Source: Primula veris
Taxonomy: Eukaryota > Streptophyta > Magnoliopsida > Ericales > Primulaceae
DNA: 64,000 bases
NCBI GenBank assembly: GCA_963682055.1
Contig: OY821740.1
Coordinates: 41,188,795 to 41,252,794, forward strand
Direction: 5' to 3'
Shown: positions 47,162 to 58,560 of the stretch, in pieces
Numbering within the stretch: the first letter of the stretch is position 1
Layout of the letters: every line of letters starts with the position of its first letter
The notes under the pieces: model-generated
The model's input: only the letters and a program-made list of their open reading frames with translations
Told to the model about the DNA's origin: nothing
Database searches by the model: none
Position numbers and translations under genes: made by a program

Positions 47162-47444
47162 ATTCTTACACTAATTCTCAGTCTGTATATATACTTCAAC
47201 TACGTTGTTTCAAATTTTGGTACTTATTTTCTGTTGATCGACTTTGGTTTTCTTCTCAGAGAATATTCATCCCAATACTTCAAATTTGGTACTTATCTTG
47301 TTTGTTCATTTTTGGTTTCGTAAACAGGCATTGCAATACGTACAAGAGAACCCAGATGAAGTTTGTCCAGCTGGATGGAAACCTGGGGAGAAGTCTATGA
47401 AACCAGATCCAAAGCTTAGCAAGGAATACTTTTCTGCCATATGA

Positions 47445-48975
47445 GTAATCATCTGAATGTCTTATAGAGGTTCTTTTGGGAGTTTTCTGTGTGTAAAACC
47501 TAAACTTCAGCATTTTTATTTCCATATAGATGATTTTTTAAAGGCCATCTCTAGATTTATCTATGTAAAAATGTGTTGAGAACTTCTAAGTTTTCACCAA
47601 CTTTGTTTCTCCTAATGTACCATTGTTTGGTTGCAGCTTTGAAGTGACACCTTTTTTTAATTCATTACTTAAATCGGTGAACCTTTCCCCCCTCTGATTC
47701 TAAAACCCCCCAGCTTTTTTGCTTAAAAGATTCAACCAGACCGTCACCTGCATGCTTAGTAATACCATATGGAAAAAGATAATCTCTTTGGTCAAGGAAA
47801 GTTTGGGGGCCTGTTGGAGATAGCAAAGCAATTGAGATGACAATGCTATGTGCTTGTATATAAGGTGGATTCACCCTCGTGCAGTGGCGAAGCCAGAGAT
47901 TTGAGTTCAGAGGGGTCACCATTACCTCAAAAAAGAGAAGGCTACATTTTTAAAAAAATACACAAATCGGACCAAATTTAAGTTGTAATATAAGGATTGA
48001 GAACGGTCACATAGACTAAATTTTTGTCTAATCATTCAAGGAGATGATGCTAAAGACTGGTCATAGAGACAGTAACCAACGCAATAATGAAACAAAGATT
48101 AGGTTATGTAACTAGATCCATATAATAATTCAAACTAAATTACTAACTGATCATGTTAAATCATACCCTTAAGGTGTCAATTTTTGTGTTAAGTAATAAG
48201 CAAGAAAAACTACATGGTTATTAACAAATTGATGATGTATCTAAAATAGTGTTGATAAAAACCTTACCGTAGCTCATAAAATACGGTACAAGTTTGTGTA
48301 TCGCGTCTTCTTCCCTGTTGGATTAATTATTCCCTTTTTACAAAAATTTAAAACGATTTTTTGCTTTGTTTGCATATTCAAGAGGCAAAAGTACAAGGAT
48401 CTAGAAAAATACAATAACTTACAAGGACGTAGTCTAACTATTTTTTTCCAAACAAGGACGTAATATATAAGCATGTAATTGATATGTATCCATATAGTGG
48501 TGTGTGTGAATACATGTACTTAGGTATAAATGGATGTGATATACACATAAGAAAAGAAGTAATATTTACATAGAACGTTAGTATATATTGGAGTATATAC
48601 AATTCGAACTTTATTAATGCTTCGAATGCTACATGAATTTCACTTTTTAACATCTCAGAGACAAGTAGATGCACATCAAGAAAATAACTTGGCTTAAAAT
48701 GGGTTCTTCATAAATCCTAAACGAGCAAACTCCATCCTTCTCCAGGTGTATGACAAAAAGGAAAAACCTGAGTTACCCGTGGGGGAATACTCTGGCTAAA
48801 AAGAAATAAGTCCACACGACGGAGTTTACGGAATGGATACCCGATACAAAAAACTAAAGCAGTTAATTTCCATTTTTTTACCTAGTATTTCTTGACCCAA
48901 AAAAAACCTGGAAACAGAAACAAAAACAGAAAACGACTTCTATACTTTGTATATGTTAACCGGGATATTTCTACT
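47445..48975. other. Intergenic between convergent peroxiredoxin and LOG
   Basis: It holds the former 3' UTR of the peroxiredoxin (to about 47640) and the 3' UTR of LOG. CAGTGGCGAAGCCAGAG at 47883 resembles a hAT MITE end like that at 53890-54073, but no opposite end was found. The small frames here lack support. Confidence 0.5.
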
Positions 48976-51900
48976 TCATTCCCAGACCAATTTTTCCGCG
49001 ATGTCATCCGTTTTTGGAACATGTTCCTGGTGTAGAAAGAAATTAAAAGGTTAATGTATGTATGTATTGTAATTAGTTTAATTCAACCAGAAATTGAATA
49101 AGTAGATCCAACTACAACTAAAAGGGAAAGTTGATTTTGAAAAGGCCACATACTCAACCCACTGGAGATCATAAAATAAGGCATAGTGCTTTGCATGAAG
49201 TAATTGAAAAATATGGTCAAAGTATACGGTATCGCTTGTATGACAAGTTGCTTTATTAAACTACGTAATATTAGAGCTTAGAGCTAATAAAGTAGGTGAT
49301 ATAAAGAGTACATATGAACGTATGTACGTATGTCGGTATGTGTATTAAATATTTATATACCTCAAGTAGGCTGACCAATTGTTTGGCAGTGGGCGCGGAC
49401 ACAACAATTCGACGTGCGATAGGAGAGATAAAGCCTTCATCAACAGCTTTGTCAAGGAATGTTAACAACGAATTATAGAACCCGTCCACATTCAACAGCC
49501 CCACCTGCATTTTTAGTTAAGAGAAAAGATTTTAAAAGTTGTAAAGTTTTACTAGTTCTTTAAGAAAATTATAAAGGTATATATGGACGGTAAAAAAAAT
49601 GGTTTATCCATCTTCAACGTTCTAGACCATGAAGAAATAAATAAAAAACAGTAAAATATTGAGTTGAGCAACCATTTGCAAACAATTTGTTAGTGACCAT
49701 ATCGAATTGCTGAACAGTATATAAAAATTTAAAAAGGAGCAACAATTATGCAATTTTTTATCATGCGTCTAAAATGTTGTTCAAAAGTCATGAAAACTAG
49801 TGCGCAGCCAAACGCTATATAGTAGGGAGTAGATAGAAAAATAGTGTCAGATTAGGTAGGATCTTATGAAAGGAGACAAATTTGTAAGACAAATTATTCG
49901 AATCAAAATTAAGCTAGCTTCTGTTTCAGTCTAAACAAAAGGAAATTCCTCAATTCAATTTCCCCATAAGGCCGGGGATCAAGAGAATTTGTCAACTCAT
50001 GCATTATGTATTGATTATCACATGCTTTCATGTGAAGCTAACGGAGTCCTTGGTTAACCGCCCAACTTGAAAATAAATAGACATCAATTGACCCGATAAT
50101 TCTTATAGGTTTTGGATGGAAAAGATCCAAGACAAACAACGGTGTTGTGATAGGAAAAAAAGTTGTCTTACGGGTTTTTGATGGATTCCAAGTTGAACCC
50201 ATGTAATTACTTCCAAAAGTTCTTCAAGTGTGCCATAGCCACCTACATTTTCGCACTTAATATTAATCTATTGAAAATGATTAATTAATTACAAAAAACA
50301 GAACTAAAGTGCATATTTATATACCAGGAAGGGCGATGAAGGCATCGGCTTGACGCGCCATCTCGGCTTTCCTTTGATGCATATTAGATACCATTCGAAC
50401 TTCGCCAATAGTTTCACCTGTTATCTGGTTAGCATCAAATTTGATTAATTGATATGAATTTTGAAAACTGTAGATAAATATATAAAATAGTAGTAGAAGA
50501 AAATTAATATCTTATGTCATTTGTTAGCTCGTATATAATATTGATTGTCGGAGATCGAATCTCTCTATGTCTAATTTCATAATTAGGGGCAAACATACAT
50601 TATAGAAATTACAAAAATTGCATTGCTACATCACTAAAAAGGAGTAGCTACTATTTGATATACGTTGTTACCACATTTATTAATTCGAACTATATTCAAA
50701 TGTAAGTGTAAAGTTTTGTTTTGAAAACATGAACAATAATGTTTTTTTAAGTTTATTGAAAATTACAATAAAGAGTTATAATGCAGAGAAAAAGCCATGA
50801 AGGGTTTTGGTGATCATACCTCTCTTGGCATGAGACTCTTTGGAATAATTCTGCACGAAAACCCCAACAGTGAGATGATTAATAAATTTGTAAACCGAAT
50901 ATACGACGATGAAAAACTTCTAGATCGTAGGTTCTAACTTCTGATAAAATTCTTCGTAGTAATTTTCACTAATGGTTGGGCCAAAGCTTTATTACTCGGT
51001 TCTGATTGAAATGATAATATTATAGGAGTATGATAGTTAATTTCTACCTTTATAAACGGAAAATTGTGGGATTCGGTGACCGATTTCTACATACATTTAT
51101 AGAATTATATACAACGTCCATGACCCCAAGATCATTAATTCCAGCTTAAACACTAGCTCCCTGGTTTGAAACTAATATTTATTAACAAATTACATGGAAT
51201 CTGATCGACTTACTATTAGTTATTAAGTAATATCTTTACTGATTGTATTTATGTTATAATCCAGAATTTTTGAAGCCTAACTCACTGCATTGTTGAAATA
51301 AACATAAATAACAAAAAGTTGGGAAGTAACGAAAGCTTATTACTTAATCACTGTTAGGAATTGGAAACATACACTATACTTGCCCAAGAAAAAACATTAC
51401 ATGATATGATATGAAACAAAACGCTTAAGTACTAGTTAAGAAGACATGCAATTTATTTATCTATTAGTGATTTTTGGTCTGTAACGACGACTACTATTAA
51501 TTGTTTCAATTGAACTAGAGTAAGGGGACCAAGCAGATCAAGCTTTTCTAAAACTAGATATGGACACATTATTCTGTTAAAAGTACTAATTTGTCAGTGT
51601 ACAAAATGAGGGTTAAGTGAGAGTACCCAAGAACATGGCGACCACCATCATGAACTGACTGAGAAACAAGGCCCATCAAACCCACGCTCCCCCCTCCATA
51701 CACCAAATCTATCCTTCTCTTCACCTTAAATTCAAAACACACATACATTTTATAAATGATTAAGTATTTTATTTATTTAGATTAGTTCATCAATCCCCAG
51801 AAAAGTTAGCATGCAAGTATTAATTACCCCAAAGAGAAATTAGTATAAAAAACACACTCTCTCCATGTGCTGTTTCTAACCTACTGCTAAGCGTGTTTCC

Positions 51901-53119
51901 ATTTAATTGTTTATTATGAAATTACGTGTAATTTTGACCGGCTTATAACTTGTGTTAAAATTATCGAAATGATTTTTTTTTAAATCTAATCAAAAAATTT
52001 AACATTTAAACTATATGATTAACTTTTGAAAATTTTTATTCCGATAATTTTAATATACAATTAAATAGGATGGAGGAAATAGTAATTTGCAATATATACT
52101 ATTACTTACCTTTACTGCCAATTACTAATTTATAATTACTAATTTATATGAAGAACTGTGTGGTAATGGCATATAAAGAGCATACATATTCCTATCAAAG
52201 TTATTTTGTTTCCTAGTAATTATTGAATGCTTGTGATATTTTGTTTTATAATCTACCTAGGATTAAAAATGCTACAATGAAGATGTGACACACGGTAATA
52301 ATGAATAACTTTTCAAATAAATAAAAGCATGCTTAGTAAAAATCACAACACAAAGGTGACAAGTTTGCCTTCTACTTACAGGCAGGTTACAGCTAGCATT
52401 CTCTCTCTCTTCATGCCAAACATATACTCTAACCTCCCTTGTTAATCATTTTCCTTTAATTGGTGGACAAATTTTAAGTATATTTTTAAAAATGAATTGA
52501 TATAAATATAAGTGAAAAGAACAATTGAGAAGATGTTAAAAAATGCATGCTGATATAATATGGTGATGCAATATCAGCATCTAACTCTACAAAGAAACGC
52601 GTCTTTCTTTTTTTCTAATTTTTATGTTCACAAATAATCCAAAAATATATATTGTTGCTGATTTTTCATTAATTATTCTCTCATCTTAACTTACATATCA
52701 ACGTTTTTCTCTTGAAACTTAATAATATGAAAAGTTATCAACATTCGAACATGTAAAAAGGTATATTTGCATTCTCCTTGGAACTAGTTGTCAAGTTGAT
52801 ATACATGGACATGGAGGTTGGATTAATTAGTCCTTGTTTTTGGGAAAAGAAAGGATTTTTTCTGTGTTACATCATAATTTATAAGTTAAAAAGACATGAC
52901 AAATAAATTAAGAACTGCCAAATAATGTTAAACACCAAATATTGCTCCCAACCAAAAAACAAAGTCGCATCAATTTATATATATATAAATGAATAAATAT
53001 ACCATTTCATTCCCCAACTCAATAGCAGCCTCTTGGTAGCTAACTTTATTTCCGGATTGGCTTCCACAATAAACACAAATTTGCTTGAACCTAGAATTTG
53101 TCACCTCATTATTCTCCAT
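48976..53119 (-). CDS. Cytokinin riboside 5'-monophosphate phosphoribohydrolase (LOG)
   Basis: It releases active cytokinin bases from nucleotide precursors in the cytosol. Seven exons give a complete 203-residue protein: 53003-53119, 51627-51724, 50820-50850, 50325-50424, 50172-50242, 49361-49504 and 48976-49026. All introns are GT-AG and every phase matches. Motifs: [15 protein letters not shown] near the N-terminus, [21 protein letters not shown] and PGGYGTLEE (the catalytic lysine-decarboxylase-like signature), and HVPKTDD...KLVWE at the end. Length and exon layout fit the family, with a short C-terminus. The start MENNEVTNS was chosen because a TATATAAAC box lies 100 bp upstream. An in-frame ATG at 53305 would add 62 residues with a membrane-spanning segment. 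Convergent with the peroxiredoxin pseudogene. Confidence 0.95.
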
Positions 53120-53218
53120 AGCCGTAGTTATATTTCTCTCACCCTCTCTAGATAGATAATTATGATCAAGAAGATTGTATAAGAAGGATGGTTGAGAATG
53201 AAAACCAAGTGAGCCTTT

Positions 53219-53227
53219 GTTTATATA
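53219..53227 (-). promoter_or_regulatory. Probable TATA box of LOG
   Basis: GTATATAAACAAAGG on the minus strand, about 100 bp upstream of ATG 53119, would give a leader of about 70 nt. It lies inside the optional upstream coding extension, so use of this box would exclude the extension. Confidence 0.5.
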
Positions 53228-53399
53228 CACAAAGAATCCAACGGCCATTACAAAAATAATTAGAAAAAAGCTATCACATTTCTCACTACTCTTGAAAAAC
53301 CCCATGATACCGCGTGGCTTTACTATATTGTATAGAGAGCTTGCAGAGATAGAGACTAGAGAGAGATGTGTAAAATGAGAAAGGGACACATCTTAAGTT

Positions 53400-53889
53400 A
53401 CCTATTTAAATTTAACTTTTTCTTTGGTCAAATTTCATTTTACTCGTTTTACTCTATGTTTAAATTCTTTCATTTTAGCCCATGTTCTTCGATTTCGTTC
53501 ATCGTTCATCTATCGCACTTGGAGTACGGTAATCTTGCTGCTAGCTAAGACGCTTCATGACCACACTTGTGTACCAAATCATACGTTACAATCATAAATT
53601 GACACATTTTTGAAGTTATTTCCTTTTGAAAGTTCAGCGTATTATATCGTATACTTCCCACCTCTCATATCCGTTTCTTTTTGTTTACGCACTACCAGCT
53701 TTCTGAAATATACGTGAGATAAGCCTGAAGGTGAACAATTGTTTTGAAACGGGGAAAGTAAAAGTAAGAATGCAAGATGATATAATCGAATATCCTCTTA
53801 TAACACACAAGAGACAAAACAAAAACAGTCAAACCAACTCACTCCGTCATCGGTTTACCAAAAACTGAGAGTAAAATTAAGGATAAGCG
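53400..53889. other. LOG upstream region
   Basis: Probable distal promoter of LOG. A weaker TATA-like ATTTAAATA (53402-53410, minus) and a CT-rich leader-like stretch (TCTCTCTCTAGTCTCTATCTC, minus, about 53340-53372) could serve a longer transcript. No specific hormone-response element could be asserted. Confidence 0.4.
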
Positions 53890-54073
53890 CAGGGGGAAGC
53901 TAAGTGGGGACGATCGGATGCCATGACACCCCCCATAATTTTAGAAATCCCAAGTGACGCAATTTTTTTTTAGTACAATTTCTTTTTAGGTGTAGATTTG
54001 GCACCCCATAAAAATATGTTACTTGTACATATATTTTGGCACCCCCCATTTACACATCCTGGCTTCGCCCCTG
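53890..54073. mobile_element. hAT-type MITE, 184 bp
   Basis: The left end CAGGGGGAAGCTAAG and the inverse of the right end, CAGGGGCGAAGCCAGG, form an imperfect terminal inverted repeat typical of hAT elements. The 8-bp target duplication GATAAGCG is perfect (53882-53889 and 54074-54081). Non-coding interior with GGCACCCC repeats. Confidence 0.88.
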
Positions 54074-54520
54074 GATAAGCGTCACAATAGGATAAAACTA
54101 TAAAATAAAACTAAATATGTAAAATCATGATATATCCCTGTAATAGTCCTAATTAAGTTTAATCACAAAACAAAAGCATTAAGTGAGGTCCTAACAACAT
54201 TCACGTACAACAAAATCAATTTGTTAGTACCAATTTGGCAATTAGTCAATGCTAAATTGCTAACAACATCCACATAGGGTGTCGACACTCTTTAGTATTT
54301 CTTAATTAATTGGTGTAAGCAATATAGTTAATTAAATGAACATGCAACTGACCACACAACTGAGAAACGATCGTTTATAAAATATAGTTTTCCTTCAGTT
54401 TTGTATGGTCGAATGGGAAGGTTGACTACGGCTCCTATTAAGTTGGATCAGATAAAAAGTACGTAATTATTAATTGCAGCAATAGTATAATCCAATATTA
54501 ATGCATATTGTGAGATAGAA

Positions 54521-54584
<64 letters not shown>

Positions 54585-55298
54585 GTAGTTGGTTGTCTAT
54601 AAATGGTCAGACATTACGTCTGAAAGTTTTATAGCAGTAGAAAAAAATCCAGAAAACTTATTAAACTGTATATCCAATATTATTTTACCATTTGTGTTTA
54701 GAAGGTTATAGTGATATTGAACTTGTCTTTCTGAATGAACCGGATCTTTTAACGTATTCCTAAAAAACGTCTTACTTCTGTAAAGAGAGTGAACTCTCTC
54801 ACTAGAAAACGTATAATGTATTATTAAATATATATTTTCATAGTGATACGAAGCATGTTTATATGGGCTATGTTAGGGACCTGATAAGCTGAATAAAGAA
54901 GAGATTATCCTAATCAGATTAGAAGTTAAACTCGTCAACATGAATCTTTTCTTATCTGATTAAGTTAGAATCCATTCCGCTAAAAAAACTCTAACTGAAA
55001 TCACTCTCATATATTCCGAATCTTCTAGAACATAATTCATTATGTTTAAATCATCCCCACATTAAGATTAAACAGACACTCATTACAATTTATATTTAGT
55101 AAGCACATTGTATTTTTATAAATATCACATAACTTAATTAATGTATCGGATTAATAAATCTACATGCACGGTTTGATAAAAAAAATACTTATAAGCTTTT
55201 AAGGGGGTATTATCAATCCCAATACCGAAACATGAATTTATTCATTTACTAATAAACACTATACTTGAAACGGCACCATTTGATAAAGCCATAACTTT
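54074..55298. other. Intergenic
   Basis: No gene was recognised. It contains a long perfect AT microsatellite (54527-54580). Confidence 0.5.
54527..54580. repeat. (AT)27 microsatellite
   Basis: Perfect 54-nt AT dinucleotide run, self-complementary and likely length-variable. Confidence 0.97.
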
Positions 55299-55799
55299 TG
55301 TGGGTGAGGTTAGGATTTTCAACAACAATATAGTATATAAAAATAGAATAAACAATGAACTCTTATTTAATCTTTATTGAGCTCGGTGGTATAATTGCTT
55401 GGAATACAATTTCCTATTTATATCTATGCTCGGTATTACAACTTGTTCTGATAATCTTGATCTTCCTTCGATCTCGGTGTTCGGTCTTGTATCTTGCTCG
55501 GTCTGCTTTAGAGTGTGCTGAGTTCTGACAAGTTTTTCTCTTTTTTAGGTAGATTTTCTGGGTCTTCCTTTTAGGGGGATAGTTGGCTATTTATAGGCAA
55601 TTATGTCTCATGAGATGTTGACAAATGTCTCCATCTCCAGGGATTTTTTAGACATGTGTCCCTTGTTAAGTGGGCTTGAGATTTTAGCAATATCCACCAT
55701 TATCTTTGAAGAATAGGCATGTTGTAGCTCATTTAAGCGTTGAATACCCCTTTACAATGTGTGGGTTGATTCATACCCGAATAGAACATTCGGGTCCAA
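55299..55799 (-). mobile_element. Solo LTR, 501 bp
   Basis: The element begins TGTGGG and ends GGTCCA, flanked by the perfect 5-bp repeat ACTTT (55294-55298 and 55800-55804). On the minus strand it has CCTATAAATAGCC (a good TATA box, about 55588-55600) in its middle. AATAAAG (about 55370-55377) follows as a poly(A) signal. A run of AGACCGAGCAAG and ACCGAGATCG words lies between them. This is U3-R-U5 architecture. No partner LTR or internal domain is present. The ends rest on TG...CA plus the target repeat, since the terminal inverted repeat is weak. Confidence 0.72.
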
Positions 55800-55804
55800 C
55801 TTTT

Positions 55805-57040
55805 ATGTTATATCACCGTCCAACTCACTGTGTTTGTGACTCGTAAAGAATCATACTCTTTTATAAATTAAAACGATTATCATTTCTCGTACATGCTTAA
55901 TTAATAAAATCAGAATTATAAGTTTAAACAAATTTTATGACTCAAGGCGTTAATTATTTTATCTAGTCAATACAAAAATACTTGTCTTTTGCGGTCATGT
56001 TTAATATACTCATAGTGCATCAGCGTATAAAGTTGGAATACTCAATTCTCTGTAGTTAAGACAGACCTACTAAAATTATACACCACAACTGTACCGATGG
56101 TTTGTCCATTTTCATCCATTTCCATCTAAAGTCGTAAACAATTTACTTATATTATATAAGAACCGATAATCTAATTTTTCGTGTCTAAACCATACTTTAC
56201 ACACTAGACTATCTACGAATTATAATATTAGACACTTATTTACGCATTATTAAATAAAACAAATAAAATATTGCCAATACAAAATCTTATAAAAATGTAA
56301 CAACGCCTGATAAAGAAAATATTAAAACAAAAACAATATGTATTTTAATAGTCTAACAACCTCGACCACAAACTGGTTTACTAAACAACCAATTAGAATA
56401 ACTTTATTCAATTTGTGGGTTAATAAGTGGTCATCCAGGTATCCAGTATCCTGTGTTAAGATTCTAAGGCATAGTAATGCCATAGTCAAATCTTTCGGTT
56501 GCACAAAGTTATTGTTATATTATTCCATTAGAAAAAAATCATATAAGCTAGCTTCAATCATTTGTATCTCATCATATAATTAAGCTATTTAAATGGTATA
56601 ATAATACGGCATTATCAGTATTCGAACCGTTGAAATATGAAACTGGTGACATTTGCCAAAATATAGACTAAGAAAAACACTGTAGCGTGTTGTGAATTTT
56701 TTTCATAAACTTGCCTACAACGAGGATGGCAGAAGAAATTCATAAATTCTTGATAGATCATAGTTTCAAAATTAATTTCTTATCACAAGTGCACAACTAT
56801 GCCTACTAGGCTACTTGCAATATAACAGAAGTTGACCTAGCTAGATCTATACTTGCCATTGCTAATTCCTTTGAGCAAATGAGAAATGCATTTTACTTTG
56901 CTGTAATCCATTTGGTGGCATAATAACTGGATATAATGGCTTCTAGTCAAGGTGAGATTTGCATAAGTTAATTGCCTTATTTTGATAAATTCAGGATTTA
57001 GGGACTAATTTATAAAAGCTAACATAATATAGTTAGGGGT
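55805..57040. other. Intergenic
   Basis: No gene was recognised. The short frames at 56322-56583 are open on both strands and have no family features. Confidence 0.5.
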
Positions 57041-58560
57041 CAAGCCGTACCTATGACCGTCAAAAATATTCAAAACCTCAAAACCATACCGTAGACCCAA
57101 AAACAGCAAGAACCAACCCGTCGCAGAACCGTTGTTGGGTCTATCAAACCCGTCCCAACCGGTTCTAGGGTCAGGTATGATTTTCAACTTTATACCGCAA
57201 AAACCGACATGCATAACCGACCCGCATAACCGCAATATGTAATCATATTTTGAATAAATATATGCATATTAATATATTATTATTGTTATATTATGTTCAT
57301 GTATATATCAATTTATATTCAAATACATGTGAATGAAGGGATTTGTAAAATATTTGGCAATAATATATAAAGTGATGAAACAATATATTCAACATTGCTT
57401 TTTACAAAATTATGCATTAGATTTGACAAAATTTGTTCTACAATAAAATAAATAGATCAATAATATCTTAATGAAATTTTCAAATACCCGCTACCGGTAC
57501 GGCAAAATCCGTCCCGGGTATGGCAAAATCCGTCCCGGGTACGGCAAATACGTATGAACGACTTTTTAACTGGGTTGACCGTTTAGATACGGCGACGGTA
57601 CGTAATCGGTACGGTTCGAACATTTTTATGGTGTAAATATGTACATATGTAATGAAACGGTTTTTATTGCTTGAAAAAAAATCTAAATAAAAAAGAACAG
57701 TAGTATATATATGCTATATAATAGAAAAGTACAAGAACATATACAAGTTTCATTATTTTACATAAGCTACACTTATCTTTAAAAACATATATTAAAACCT
57801 CTATTATTTAAAGATATATAGTAATATAAAACATTTAAAATTCATTCAAATTTCGCTATATTACAGAATCTCATTAGATTTTAAAAACAAGTACACATAT
57901 ACCCTCAAAACTGATGAAATGTGCAAATAAAAAACATACGTGACTTGTGGGTTTGTAATATATATAGAAATATATTGATTAATTATTACCGTATCCATGC
58001 CATACCGTATCTAAATTTTTAGAATTTTTTCGTACCGACATACCCGTGTCGTAACCGGTACGGTACTCGTACCCGTACCATGCAACCTAGATGAATAACA
58101 ACATAATAAGTTTATAACGTTACTATTTGTTTTAATATAATGCTATAAAATTATGTTAAAATTTTGATTTTTTCTACCCTATCACTATCTTAATGCATGT
58201 TGTATCTCACTAAATAAATAAGAATAAATTTTGTTAAATAGTATATTTCTATTAGTTCTGCTACTTGTAAAAATCGGTCTTAGTCTTTAGAACCCATGAG
58301 ACATATATATTATGCATTTTTTAAATCTTTTCTAATTTAAAAGAGTTGTGGGTATTATCCGTACCGAGAACCGTTAGACCCATTACATATATGGATATGA
58401 GTCGGGTAAAATAAATACAAAAAGTTACACATATCCGACCCGACCCGACCCGACCCGTAGATGACGAAAGAACCGTCAAAACCGCAACCCGAATACCCAA
58501 AAACCGTTGGATCAGGTTGGATAAGATTGAGTCGGATAAAATTGATACCCTACCAGTACC
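57040..58560. repeat. Degenerate repeats rich in GGTACGG and CCCGA words
   Basis: At 57040-57240 and 58350-58560 the sequence has AACCCG/ACCGCAA words, and at 58436-58457 a (CCCGA)4 tandem. Between them, 57490-57610 and 57985-58090 carry inverted GTACGG-rich segments. One includes a 25-bp doubled unit (GGCAAAATCCGTCCCGGGTA) at about 57500-57545. The segment ending GTACCATGCAACCTAG resembles the end of plant hAT elements. No complete element could be bounded. Confidence 0.45.

Larger units (their letters stand above)
36757..47444 (+). pseudogene. Chloroplast 2-Cys peroxiredoxin (BAS1-type), degraded
   Basis: Exons follow the family in order. The transit-peptide end (36757-36845) reads ...SHRRSFLLRA. 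Next come 38306-38383 ([19 protein letters not shown]), 38520-38599 with the peroxidatic-cysteine motif FTFVCPT, 38709-38788, 39892-40017 ([20 protein letters not shown]), 40419-40560, and 47328-47444 with resolving Cys VCPAGW, ending KEYFSAI. Most GT-AG sites are intact. Breaks: exon 1 has no ATG and its frame is closed upstream at 36748; the exon 1/exon 2 phase does not match. Exon 3 has lost 2 nt in a CT run, so GTT AAA CTC meets TGA at once. Exon 6 carries a 28-nt intron stub (40510-40537) that shifts frame to TGA. Intact members reduce peroxides with thioredoxin or NTRC in plastids; as read, this copy cannot. Confidence 0.88.

Noticed and set aside
47883..47935. Possible hAT MITE start CAGTGGCGAAGCCAG
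   Set aside because: There is no matching opposite end or target duplication within reach.
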